Positions 10,629 through 20,879 of a stretch of 64,000 nucleotides of DNA are shown here, in pieces (the stretch's first letter is position 1; each line of letters begins with the position of its first letter). Source of the DNA: Dendrolimus kikuchii (taxonomy: Eukaryota > Arthropoda > Insecta > Lepidoptera > Lasiocampidae). The position numbers were made by a program, and so were the translations under genes. The DNA is taken from NCBI GenBank assembly GCA_019925095.2, contig CM034409.1, positions 4,839,001-4,903,000 on the forward strand, given 5' to 3'. The notes below the pieces were generated by a model that was not told where the DNA came from, did no database searches, and worked only from the letters and a program-made list of their open reading frames with translations.

Positions 10629-11546
10629 TAACTTAAAAGATTCAAATTAATTTTAGTTCTATCTATATATACTTAAGGCAGATATTCTTTTATACGTAGA
10701 TAAAAGGACATTGTGCGCAACAATGCATTGAATACAGAGAGCGGGCCGCGAAGCGAACATACATTACAGCGCGGTGAGAACCATAAGCGCGGGAAATCGA
10801 ATTGACAAATGTCATTGTCAATGACAACTTCTTTGACATTAAGTTTTTTTTTATTCACGCGGTAACAAGGCTTTGGCCTTTACAGCATTATTTGCGATAC
10901 GATATTCTTATTACTTTTTAATGACCTTAAATACTAAGATAAAGTATGTATATATACTAATATAGCTATCCGTTAACGGAATTATGCTAAAACCCGAGCA
11001 TTAAGTGAAACAAACAAAAACCCTCATTAAACCACTTCCATATTATATACGATTCATTCTTCTAATAAAAGCACGCTTCTGCCATAAATTATGTAAATTC
11101 GATAAAACATTGAATTATTTTACTAAAACAAACGAAATCAATGGATAATTGTGGAGAAATCTGTAACAATTTCTCGAGGCGCGTTGTGAATCTTCATCCA
11201 TTATCTGGATTACCCGCTCAAGACTGTATAAATTGAGGTCGAAATCCAGTAAAAGAGTTGCGATATTTTATCGAACCTTTACCACCGTTATATCGTATAT
11301 CGTAAGCGACATCTGTATCTAATTTTTATATTATTACACATGGTGCGGGTGCAATGCGATGGCCGGGCGAAGGCAAATAAACGCGGAAAAAAAAAACAAG
11401 AGAAGAATAACTTACCTCGCGACCGGTAATGTCCGGCAAGTTGCGAAGTGTCTTTTTCTGAAAACAGAAAAGGATAGACATTTTAGGTAAAGAATAATAA
11501 GGAACGTATTGAAATGTAAATAGCACGTACAGGTTAAAATATTATT
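10629..11546. other. No gene seen
   Basis: Mixed AT-rich sequence. Short frames on the minus strand at 10673-10858 and 11326-11526 show no domain. Confidence 0.4.
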
Positions 11547-11708
11547 TGTATAATAAAACTACGTTTTAATGGTTTTAAGCGCGGTAATTTATTTGATTTT
11601 TATTCCGTATTTTCGGTCACTTTTTAGTGAAATAACAATAATAATGAAGTGAATAAAAATCAAATAAAATACAGCGCTCAAAACCATTAAAACGTAGTTT
11701 TATTATAA
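11547..11708. mobile_element. Foldback MITE E, both arms
   Basis: The left arm aaaactacgttttaatgg...gcgc and right arm gcgct...aaccattaaaacgtagtttt are inverted repeats of roughly 55-60 bp around a short centre. No coding capacity. Confidence 0.75.
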
Positions 11709-11829
11709 TAAAAAACTACTATATTATTTGTAACAAATCAACTATTTAGATATAAATGTTGTTTACGATAAATAGGCGCTAATGGCTCGATGTACTTAGA
11801 GCTACATCCTCTCTTAAATTCCTTTGCCA
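11709..11829. other. Spacer
   Basis: It may include a degraded 5' end of the composite Helitron that follows. No certain feature is seen. Confidence 0.3.
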
Positions 11830-12030
11830 ATAAAACTCGAGCACGGCTGGACTGATTTGGCTAATTTTGGTTTTGAATTATTTGTGAAAGTCCAGGGAAG
11901 GTTTAAAAGGTGAGTAAATATAAAAAAATGCTTGTGTGTTGTGTAATACTGGGAGTATTACACACATATACACTCACTTTCATACACATACTCACCCATA
12001 TATCACATATATATTATTATATTTATTATA

Positions 12031-12075
12031 CACTAGAGTTTACCCCGCGGCTCCGCCGCGCGTCAAACTCTAGTG
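12031..12075. repeat. GC-looped hairpin
   Basis: The arms cactagagttt and aaactctagtg flank the GC-rich loop ccccgcggctccgccgcgcg. The loop resembles Helitron 3' terminal sequence and both arms contain CTAG. It may mark internal Helitron ends. Confidence 0.5.
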
Positions 12076-12384
12076 CGTACCTCTTGTTTTAAGAGCAGGC
12101 GTTAATACAGGATATATTGTATTGTATTTTTATGTTGGTGCTATTTGCCCTCGGAAGATTTACTTCATTTTATATCGCAAACTATCTCATCTACCTGGAT
12201 GAATAGTATCTATGGCCATTTTCGATATTCAGACAGACAGATCGAGTGAAAGTCGCATTTTTTAAAGATTATGAATTTTTATATTTATAAACTTGATAAA
12301 TGATTGGTCCCCCATACAAACTTTAATACCCTATTTCAACCCGTTCTAGTTTTATTTATGTAACTAAATATTGTGTAAACTACA

Positions 12385-13290
12385 CACAAACGACCAAAAC
12401 TACCAAATCCACCAACCAAAACTACCACAACTACCTAAACTACCTAAACTACCACAATTACCAAATCTACCAATCAAAACTACCGCAACTACCAAAACAA
12501 CCGAATATACCAAATCGACCAACCAAAACTACCAAATCTACAAATCAAAACTACCACAACTATCAAAACTACCACAACTACGAAAATAACCGAATCTACT
12601 AAATCTACCAACCAAAACTACCATAACTACCAAATCTACAAACCAAAACTACCACAACTACCAATACTACCAAAACAACCGAAACTACCAAAACTACCAC
12701 AATTACCAAATCTACCAATCAAAACTACCATAACCACCACAACTAACAAAACTACCACAACTACCAAAACTACTAAAACTACCACAGCTACCAAAATAAC
12801 CGAATCTACCAATCAAAACTACCATAACTACCAAATCTACAAACCAAAACTACCACAACTACCAATACTACCACTACTACCAAAACTACCACAACTGCCG
12901 AAACTATCAAATCTACAAACCAAAACTACGAAATCTACCGAAACTACCAAATCTACAAAACAAAACTACCACAACTACCAAAACAACCGAAACTACCACA
13001 ATTACCAAATCTACTAATCAAAACTGCCAAAACCACCACAATTAACAAAACTACCACAACTACCAAAATAACCGAATCTACCAACCAAAATTACCATAAC
13101 TACCAAATCTACAAACCAAAACTACCAAAACTACCACAACTACCAAAACAACCGAAACTACTAAAACTACCAGCATAAACTACCGAAAATAGCAAAACTA
13201 CCACAACTACCAAAACTGCCAAACAAAACTACCAAAACTACCTAAACGACCAAATTGACCAAAATAAACAAAATGACAAAAATGGCAAAC
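12385..13290 (+). repeat. Minisatellite of ACCAAAACT / ACCACAACT units
   Basis: About 0.9 kb of imperfect 9-bp units (mainly accaaaact, accacaact and accaaatct), with higher-order runs such as cgaaactaccaaaactacc. The strand is C/A-rich with almost no G. The 72-codon frame at 12371-12589 is a by-product of the 9-bp period. Confidence 0.9.
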
Positions 13291-13315
13291 CACAAATAAA
13301 ACACCTATCCTAGTT

Positions 13316-13594
13316 TCCGGGATAAACTTTACATAAATCTATCCCAGTATCCGGGATGAAAAGTATCCCTTGGCTACCCTCGGTATTCAAATTACATATG
13401 TACCGAGTATCAGCCAAATCGGTCCAATAGTCTTTCCATAAAAGGATAATAAACAGAGAGACAAATATACTTTTATCCCGGAAACTATCCCATTTTCCGG
13501 GATAAAAAGTATCCTATGTTCATTCTCGGCATCGAAAATATATATATACTGAGTTTCAGCCAAATCGGTCCAGTAGTTTTTACGTGAAAACGGA

Positions 13595-13651
<57 letters not shown>

Positions 13652-13682
13652 GTTACTTTCGCATTTATAATATTAATAGGGA
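13316..13682 (-). mobile_element. Helitron 5' region with (ACAG)14 tract
   Basis: On the minus strand it starts TCCCTATTAATATTATAAAT after A, then gcgaaagtaact and a CTGT microsatellite (ACAG on +, 13595-13650). It continues into ccgggataaaaagtatcc-type repeats. This is the usual 5' part of a large lepidopteran Helitron family. The CTAG end is not found. Confidence 0.65.
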
Positions 13683-14129
13683 TTATTCATATACATAATT
13701 ACAATTATATAGTGTATGTAAGTTCATCAATATTAAATATAAGTATATATCTACACGACCCAACCTTATGATCAAATATCGTTGGTCGTAAGGCATCATC
13801 GGTCGTGTCGTATAAAGGGGACAACAACCTCTGCTCGCGTATGCGCAGACCAACTGCGCAGGCGCACTAGCGCCGCGAGTGGCTCACCTGTAAAACTTAA
13901 TACTACAATGAAGTTGGCAGTTCCTTACGAGGTGACAGTTGAAAAAAAAAAAACCCACCGAACATACACTTTGAAACTTTACGTATTTCAAATGTTAACA
14001 AGTATTATTTTGTTATAAATCGTGCAATATTGTAATTAAGATAATACAAGAGTGGTTGTGAACTGTTGTTTCCTTTATTGACTGTGCATCAACAAGACGG
14101 CGCGCAAATAAATGTGAGGTGGGTACGTA
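13683..14129. other. CpG-bearing segment inside the composite Helitron
   Basis: 13790-13905 is locally CpG-rich (gcgtatgcgcagacc, gcgcaggcgcactagcgccg). A 78-codon frame at 13782-14018 has no recognisable domain. It could be captured host DNA, but nothing identifies it. Confidence 0.35.
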
Positions 14130-14350
14130 AACAACATCTATATCCCCCACACTTGGAATATAGTAAAAACAACAATTGCGCTTTCCCTTAGAAACTATTC
14201 CTACCTGTCAAACATATGATGTTCGTCCCGGTTAAGTTTTGACCACATTTTCTACTAAAGTTGAAACATTCTGCAATTATCATTCAGCTTTTTTATTTAT
14301 TGATTCTGAGGCGGTACGAAGTTTGCCGAGTCAGCTAGTATAAATATAAT

Positions 14351-14645
14351 TCCTTTAGCCTACATCCGTCAACATAAAATATTATAATTCAAAATAAACT
14401 TCTTAAGTATCACTTTAATTTTTTTACTGTTTTAGTCTAAAAAATGACCAAGTGGTTTATGATTATTAAAATAGGAAACAAATGCTGTAGTTTTAATTTT
14501 ATTTATGAACTTCAAAACTTCGAAATATTTCCAACTCTATAGTTATGAGCATAGTGTTTAAATTGTCACATATCTCTTTTTAGTTTCGCTTTGTTTTCGT
14601 TTCATCAAGTTTCAAAGCATAACGTTTCTAAAGAAGCTTCAATTC
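14351..14645 (-). mobile_element. MITE K, diverged copy
   Basis: It carries attcctttagcctacatccg, actgttttagtctaaaaaat and cgtttcatcaagtttcaaa in the order of K on the minus strand, ending aagaagcttcaattc. Confidence 0.55.
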
Positions 14646-15316
14646 AAAACTAGAAAGTAGAGGCGGTCGCCTTACATAGAACTGACTTTTTTCCATATAA
14701 ATAGTTTTGTATAATATTGCTTGTGTAATCACATATGTTTGAAAAATCATGAAGATATTTTCCTGATTTTTGTATTCAAGTTATTAAAAGTGAAGAGACG
14801 TTAGAATCCAAAATTGTACAATTTGTCTCCCTCCCGCCTACATTTGAACTAAGAAATGAACATTTTTGAAAAAAATTGTGGTCTCATAGCTTCAAAAATA
14901 CCAATGACAAAAACATATGAAATTCTTCGCCCCTACGAAAGAAAGCCTTTAATGTGCTCTTTTGACACGCACTTGGTTGAAATTCTAACATTCATAAAAA
15001 AATAATTTCCTAGACGTGATTATTATATATTTAAAACACAGTAGTCAAGAAATCGTAGAAAATATTATGGCTTCGCTCGCGGTATGCAACATTCCGTTCG
15101 ACAAACGTCGGCATTATGTAGATTGGCCGTCTGCTTGTCTTGTCGGATCCAATGCGATTCTCCAAGCTATCTTTCCGTTTTGATTCGTTCCGATATGCGA
15201 ACAACTTTATTTCGGTATCGGCTCGAATACTAAGTGGATGTTGGAAAATTCTTACACATTTTCAAAGGGAACAAACGAAAATTTACAAAAATACTGACTG
15301 AGTCAAAAAAAGTCTG
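14646..15316. other. No gene seen
   Basis: AT-rich and unique within this window. Confidence 0.4.
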
Positions 15317-15440
15317 AGTAGCTTATTAGTTTTTCGCATCTCAAACTCGTGGCTCAAAGGACGTGGGTTTGAATCATGGCCGGAAGGTGAGCTTCTCTTA
15401 TTTCTTTGTTACAAAGCTGACAAACCAGCAGACGACCCAA
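15317..15440 (+). repeat. tRNA-derived SINE head (A and B box)
   Basis: TAGCTTATTAG (15317-15327) fits the pol III A box TRGYNNANNNG. GGGTTTGAATCATGG, about 45 bp downstream, fits the B box closely. The stems do not pair as a functional tRNA, so I read it as a SINE head. Confidence 0.5.
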
Positions 15441-16098
15441 CTAAAAGAACGTACCCTTATTACGTGACCCATTTTTTACGATTAAAAAAAAATAACCTCC
15501 CCCCTCGGTGAGCATTCGTAGAATATGCCAAGAACCACCCCCATCCTCCTCTACTTTTCACGTAGTAATTCATAAAATACGGTTTTAAATCATTTTTGCA
15601 AAGAAAGTTAAAAAAGTAATTTGGCTCATATTTGTATTCAAAATCGCGAGATTTCTTTAAAGGATATATCGACTAAGAGATGAAAACCTAAGCCCCCCCC
15701 CTGCCCCTGTGACCAAACGTGGTATTTTGAAGAGCTTCCTCCCTCCCCCAACTCCCGAGCAGATCACGTAGTACGTCACGGGTCACGTTCCCTAATGGAA
15801 GGTGGTTACCATCGCCTATAGGCAACTGTAACACCAGAAGCGAAGTCCACTCGCTTGGAAGCTTTTAGGATGGGATTAAGAGAATGGAATAGGGGTTGAT
15901 ACAGAAAGAGAGAGAGAGAGATAGAGAGATCAGATAGGAGGAATAATAATAATAATCTTTATTGCATAAAATCAGAAACAGATAGTTATACTGAAGTCCC
16001 TAATTCTCGAGCTAGGCACTAGGCCTGCGTTTCGGGAATCAGTGCCCTCTCACATTTTAAATATTTCTACTGTAATAAAAACATCAGTAACATACGAG
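15441..16098. other. Non-coding, with C-rich runs and an AGAG microsatellite
   Basis: It contains C-runs (15692-15710), a SINE A-like scrap (gtggttaccatcgcctatag, ~15800-15832) and (AG)n at ~15908-15930. No gene is seen. Confidence 0.45.
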
Positions 16099-16134
<36 letters not shown>

Positions 16135-16798
16135 TGGTGTGGTGTGGTGTGGTGTGGTGTGGTGTGGTGTGGTGTGGTGTGGTGTGGTGTGGTGTGGTGT
16201 GGTGTGGTGTGGTGTGGTGTGGTGTGGTGTGGTGTGGTGTGGTGTGGTGTGGTGTGGTGTGGTGTGGTGTGGTGTGGTGTGGTGTGGTGTGGTGTGGTGT
16301 GGTGTGGTGTGGTGTGGTGTGGGGTGGGGTGGGGTGGTGTGGGGTGGTGTGGGGTGGGGTGGTGTGGCGTGGCGTGGCGTGGCGTGGCGTGGCGTGGCGT
16401 GGCGTGGCGTGGCGTGGCGTGGCGTGGCGTGGCGTGGCGTGGCGTGGCGTGGCGCGGCGTGGCGGGGCGTGGCGTGGCGTGGCGTGGCGTGGCGTGGCGT
16501 GGCGTGGCGTGGCGTGGCGTGGCGTGGCGTGGCGTGGCGTGGCGTGGCGTGGCGTGGCGTGGCGTGGCGTGGCGTGGCGTGGCGTGGCGTGGCGTGGCGT
16601 GGCGTGACGTGGCGTGGCGTGGCGTGGCGTGGCGTGGCGTGGCGTGGCGTGGCGTGGCGTGGCGTGGCGTGGCGTGGCGTGGCGTGGCGTGGCGTGGCGT
16701 GGCGTGGCGTGGCGTGGCGTGGCGTGGCGTGGCGTGGTGTGGTGTGGTGTGGTGTGGTGTGGTATGTGTGTGGTGTGGTATGTGTATGTGTATGTAAA
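16099..16798 (+). repeat. GT tract plus 126-unit pentanucleotide array (GGTGT/GGCGT)
   Basis: A GT run (16101-16129) leads into 38 perfect GGTGT units (16131-16320). Next come nine units alternating GGGGT and GGTGT (16321-16365), then 74 GGCGT units with three variants (16366-16735), then five GGTGT units and a degenerate gtatgtgtgtg edge. The register never slips across 630 bp. Because 5 and 3 are coprime, every frame stays open, which produces spurious frames of 157-257 codons on both strands. Confidence 0.97.
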
Positions 16799-17541
16799 GT
16801 GGGTTATCGCAACTCGCACTCATCGCACAGACAATTAGCTCAGGACTAATCGTTTCACGCTGATATTCTGTGAGAGCGTGGTATCACACCGATCGAGCCG
16901 GCCCTAAGAGCTGTAATCAAGACTCCACGTACAAAACCTACTTAGCCTATTTCGTAACCTATATCGTTAAAGTCGAGGTAGTTGTCCAAGTGTGTCCAAG
17001 AAATTACGTACAAAAGCTACGGAAGCCTAAATAAACACAACTACATATCCGTAAAAACTCCGCTTCGCTGATGCAACGCTTGCGCAGCAGCACCAACAGC
17101 CTTCTGAAGGCTATTGCGGTCAGATTTGACTGCCCCTTCCAAGAACAAGAAGATAGGGGTAGTCATCGGCTTAAAATAAGTGGCTTAAAAAAATTGTGTT
17201 AAATACTCGTAGAATAAATATTACTAACATTAATCTATAAGATAATTGTAACTAACACACTAACTAAATATGGACCCCGGTCTGAAATAAAGTTTATATT
17301 ATTATTATTATATCGGATTGTATATAATCAAAACGCATAAAAATACAAATTTTCAATTTTGTTACTACACCTTTATCGTGTTCATTACAGACTACATTCT
17401 ACTTGTACCTATCTATCGAGGAAACCAATTGAAAATACTGACAAGTGTGAAACCAAGTAACTGAGGGTTCTAGCTGATTTTTATATAAATAAAATTTTAT
17501 TAACTTACTCGTTACGAACATACAAAAATACGGATCTTTCC
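16799..17541. other. No gene seen
   Basis: It contains a small hairpin (agccttctgaaggct, ~17099). From ~17490 it contains Helitron-like sequence continuing across the RTE insertion. Confidence 0.4.
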
Positions 17542-17555
17542 TCTTTATAATATTA

Positions 17556-17833
17556 CATACATACATAACTTCACGCCAGTTCCCTTGCGGGGTAGGCACG
17601 AACAACAGAGCGCCATTTAGGCCCATTCTTACACACCTCACTTGCTTCTTTGACATTCATAACTCTTGTCATGCACGCTCGTCTGTTCTTAAGGCTCCTG
17701 ACATCACCCTCCGCTAGTACACGATCAATTTGATTATGGAAGGTGTGTCGTGGCCTTCCACGACTTCTGCATCCATCCACTTTTGCATTGTATATCTGTT
17801 TAGTCATTCTTTCATCATGCATTCTTTCTACAT
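17556..17833 (-). mobile_element. RTE-type LINE insertion (278 bp)
   Basis: On the minus strand it encodes MHDERMTKQIYNAKVDG through AYPARELA, with the catacata tail at the left. It is flanked by the 14-bp duplication tctttataatatta (17542-17555 and 17834-17847). The target is the 5' end of a minus-strand Helitron whose TC lies at 17861-17862. Confidence 0.88.
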
Positions 17834-17867
17834 TCTTTATAATATTAATATAGAACTATAGATCTAT

Positions 17868-17956
17868 TGAAGTAAGAATGGGCCTAAATGGCGCTCTGTT
17901 TTTCGTGCCTACCCCGCAAGGGAACTGGCGTGAAGTTATGTATGTATGTATGTATG
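17868..17956 (+). mobile_element. RTE-type LINE micro-insertion (89 bp)
   Basis: The insert holds only the last ~70 nt of the element plus a (TATG)n tail. It is flanked by the 11-bp duplication tatagatctat (17857-17867 and 17957-17967). It lies 34 bp from the previous insertion in the opposite orientation. Confidence 0.88.
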
Positions 17957-17967
17957 TATAGATCTAT

Positions 17968-18441
17968 ATAGCTGGGCTCGGCCATTTTTACACAAAAAAA
18001 TTGTAAGTTACGTTCGCCATGTCTTACTTGGTGGTACTTGTATTGTTGCCAAAGGTAACCTAGCGGTGTTTAATTTTTTTGTGGGATATAACCAAATCGA
18101 ATTAATTGAAAAATGTAATCAGTAGATATGTATGTGATTTGTATCTAAGTATTTTCTCCGAAAAAGCACAACTTTATTGCTAAAAGTCCAGTCTTTATCA
18201 AAGTGACGTAAACAGCCAATTTTTAATACATGAAAATATCTATATATATGAATGTTTAACAAGTCGCCATACTGACAATTTTGGAACTACCTACAATTTT
18301 TTGTTGTAATTTTTATTTTTGTTGTTGAACATTTAATTTGTTACATAAATTTAGTTATTAATTCACTGGACGCAACTAAGACCTAAGGAGACAGGCTTGG
18401 CCTAGTCTAGGTGTTAGTATTCAGTCTTAATTAAGTCGAAA
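17968..18441. other. No gene seen
   Basis: AT-rich and unique in this window. Confidence 0.4.
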
Positions 18442-18686
18442 TCTTATACTAATATATAAAACTGAACAGTTTGTTTATTTGTTTGTTTAAAGGCGCTAAT
18501 CTCAGGAACTACTGGTCTGATTTTAAAAATTCTTTCAGTGTTGGATAGCCCATTTATCGCGGAAGGCTATAGGCTATATATCATCACGCTAAGACTGATA
18601 GGAGCTGAGCAGCAATGGAAAATGTTTCAGAATCGGGGGGGCTTTGAAAACAAATTCCACGCGGACGGCGTCGCGGGCAAAGCTAG
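18442..18686 (+). mobile_element. Short Helitron, both ends present
   Basis: A|TCTTATACTAATATATAAA at the left and gcgggcaaagCTAG|T at the right, with the GC-rich gcggacggcgtcgc block upstream of the 3' end. It is 245 bp and non-coding, and is a relative of the copy at 11-211. Confidence 0.82.
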
Positions 18687-18974
18687 TTTGTTATATTTTT
18701 GGTGATGTTTTTTTTACGCTCAATACAAATAAGGAACCCTAAAATATTCAGCTTTGATCGGATGTCATTAGCGGTATCCAATGCGCTCTCCAATTAAAAC
18801 CGCGCTCAATACTGTGAGTTTTTCCTGTATTTCCAATTCAGGCTTTATATCTAACTTGATTTGAATTTCAAAAAGAAAATGAAGGAAATGTTGCTTTATA
18901 AACTAGAACTTTACACTTGTCTGCGTTCGCGTAAATCCGCGTAATATGCAACCCGTAACTGTAACCGAGCGGAT
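18687..18974. other. Spacer before the satellite
   Basis: No gene is seen. The first satellite unit is entered at cagttttagtttaggaggg. Confidence 0.4.
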
Positions 18975-20170
18975 ACAGTTTTAGTTTAGGAGGGAAGGGT
19001 AAAATGTAAGAAATACCAAACCCAACGAGCGCTGTTATGACAATGATTTTATTACCGAAAATATACGAATATAAATCCATAGGTCGCTGGTTCATATCGG
19101 GCTCGAAGGACCAAAAAACTGTAGTGTGTATACTGTTTTAGTTTAGGAGGGAAGGGTAAAATGTAAGAAATACCAAACCCAACGAGCGCTGTTATGACAA
19201 TGATTTTATTACCGAAAATATACGAATATAAATCCATAGGTCGCTGGTTCATATCCAGCTCGAAGGACCAAAAAACTGTAGTGTGTATACTGTTTAAGTT
19301 TAGGAGGGAAGGGTAAAATGTAAGAAATACCAAACCCAACGAGCGCTGTTATGACAATGATTTTATTACCGAAAATATACGAATATAAATCCATAGGTCG
19401 CTGGTTCATATCCAGCTCGAAGGACCAAAAAACTGTAGTGTGTATACTGTTTTAGTTTAGGAGGGAAGGGTAAAATGTAAGAAATACCAAACCCAACGAG
19501 CGCTGCAATGACACTGATTTTATTACCGAAAATATACGAATATAAATCCATAGGTCGCTGGTTCATATCCGGCTCGAAGGACCAAAAAACTGTAGTGTGT
19601 ATACTGTTTTAGTTTAGGAGGGAAGGGTAAAATGTAAGAAATACCAAACCCAACGAGCGCTGCAATGACACTGATTTTATTACCGAAAATATACGAAAAT
19701 AAATCCATAGGTCGCTGGTTCATATCCGGCTCGAAGGACCAAAAAACTGTAGTGTGTATACTGTTTTAGTTTAGAAGGGAAGGGTAAAATGTAAGAAATA
19801 CCAAACCCAACGAGCGCTGTTATGACAATGATTTTATTACCGAAAATATACGAATATAAATCCATAGGTCGCTGGTTCATATCCGGCTCGAAGGACCAAA
19901 AAACTGTAGTGTGTATACTGTTTTAGTTTAGAAGGGAAGGGTAAAATGTAAGAAATACCAAACCCAACGAGCGCTGTTATGACAATGATTTTATTACTGA
20001 AAATATACGAATATAAATCCATAGGTCGCTGGTTCATATCGGGCTCGAAGGACCAAAAAACTGTAGTGTGTATACTGTTTTAGTTTAGAAGGGAAGGGTA
20101 AAATGTAAGAAATACCAAACCCAACGAGCGCTGTTATGACACTGATTTTATTACTAAAAATATACGAATA
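18975..20170 (-). repeat. 157-bp satellite, eight tandem copies
   Basis: The block gtttaggagggaagggtaaa recurs at exact 157-bp spacing (18984, 19141, 19298 and onward to ~20083; two later units read gtttagaaggg). The + strand of each unit contains ggttcatatccggctc, close to a pol III B box (GGTTCRANYCC), followed by gaaggacca. This suggests that part of a tRNA-derived SINE was captured in the unit. Minus-strand frames of 66 codons in each unit are period artefacts. The units differ by few substitutions, so homogenisation is recent. Confidence 0.92.
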
Positions 20171-20519
20171 TTAATCATTGTGTTGTCAAGCATTAGACCG
20201 CAGTTGCTTGCTTGTAATATGCTCACTATTGTATAATACTTTCTACATAACCAGTAGATAGATAGATAGCTATATAAGAAGATAACTAAATACAATAGAA
20301 GAAATAGAAAGTAAGTTAATAAATGAACAAAATGGCAATAGATAATTAAAGCAAATGTAATATTATTAACAAATAGTATTATTATATAAACTAGAATAAT
20401 AAGACCGTAGAATGTCAAATTTAATCCCAAAATTGTAAATTAAAACATGTATTGGAAAACAAAATTGGTAATAAAGGTAAAAGAAAAGCGAGAATGAAAA
20501 GAAAAATTCTTTAATTATA
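20171..20519. other. AT-rich non-coding
   Basis: It contains a short (GATA)n-like run near 20257. No gene is seen. Confidence 0.4.
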
Positions 20520-20812
20520 CTAGTGGTCGCCCGTGGTCGAAATTCAACCATAATAATTAATGTCAAAGACTTCTGTAATCACAGATTTCCCCCAAGGCTA
20601 CACTGTTAATTTGACTTGAACAATAAACAAAAGAGTATATATGCGAGTGTGTCAAATACATGGTAGTGTGGGTAATTTTCTTTTTTATTGCTTTAATGTA
20701 TTTTTTATGTATAATTTAAAAAAAGTATTAGCATTCGTCGCTTCTTCTCTATAAAAACTATAAGTTTCATACGCCTCCGTCAAAGTTTTTGCTTCACGTA
20801 TTAATATATAGA
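20520..20812 (-). mobile_element. Short Helitron, both ends present
   Basis: On the minus strand it begins A|TCTATATATTAATACGTG and ends gggcgaccaCTAG|T. It is 293 bp. A 3'-truncated relative lies at 26371-26616. It is non-coding. Confidence 0.75.
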
Positions 20813-20879
20813 TTTTAGGAATGAAATCAGTCACACCGATATCTTCTGATCTGTGCCCTTCTGAGGAGGCTCATTAGCC

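Larger units (their letters stand above)
11830..14338 (+). mobile_element. Composite Helitron (~2.5 kb) carrying a minisatellite and a second Helitron
   Basis: The first ~95 bp (cggctggactgatttggcta to ggtttaaaaggtgagtaaat) equal the 5' part of the compact Helitrons at 42909-43313 and 49971-50405. The last ~190 bp (ttggaatatagtaaaaacaa to gtttgccgagtcagctag) equal their 3' part, with CTAG at 14335-14338 followed by T. The ~2.2 kb between them holds a hairpin, a long minisatellite, a minus-strand Helitron and a CpG-rich piece. Either this is one element that acquired the insert, or two broken copies flank unrelated DNA. The matching break point favours the first. Confidence 0.55.

Noticed and set aside
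12371..12589. 72-codon frame rich in PKLPQLPK
   Set aside because: A product of the 9-bp minisatellite period.
16131..16762. Telomeric repeat
   Set aside because: The insect telomere repeat is TTAGG; GGTGT/GGCGT does not match and the array is internal.
16050..16849. Overlapping frames of 157-257 codons on both strands
   Set aside because: They arise because a 5-bp repeat has no stop in any frame; the products are pure pentapeptide repeats.
18868..20037. A tandem series of 66-98-codon frames starting MNQRPMDLYSYIF
   Set aside because: Same frame in each 157-bp satellite unit. The frames differ only where units differ and no protein family is recognisable.
18975..20170. CRISPR-like regular repeat array
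   Set aside because: Units are continuous 157-bp tandem repeats with no variable spacers, in a eukaryotic genome.
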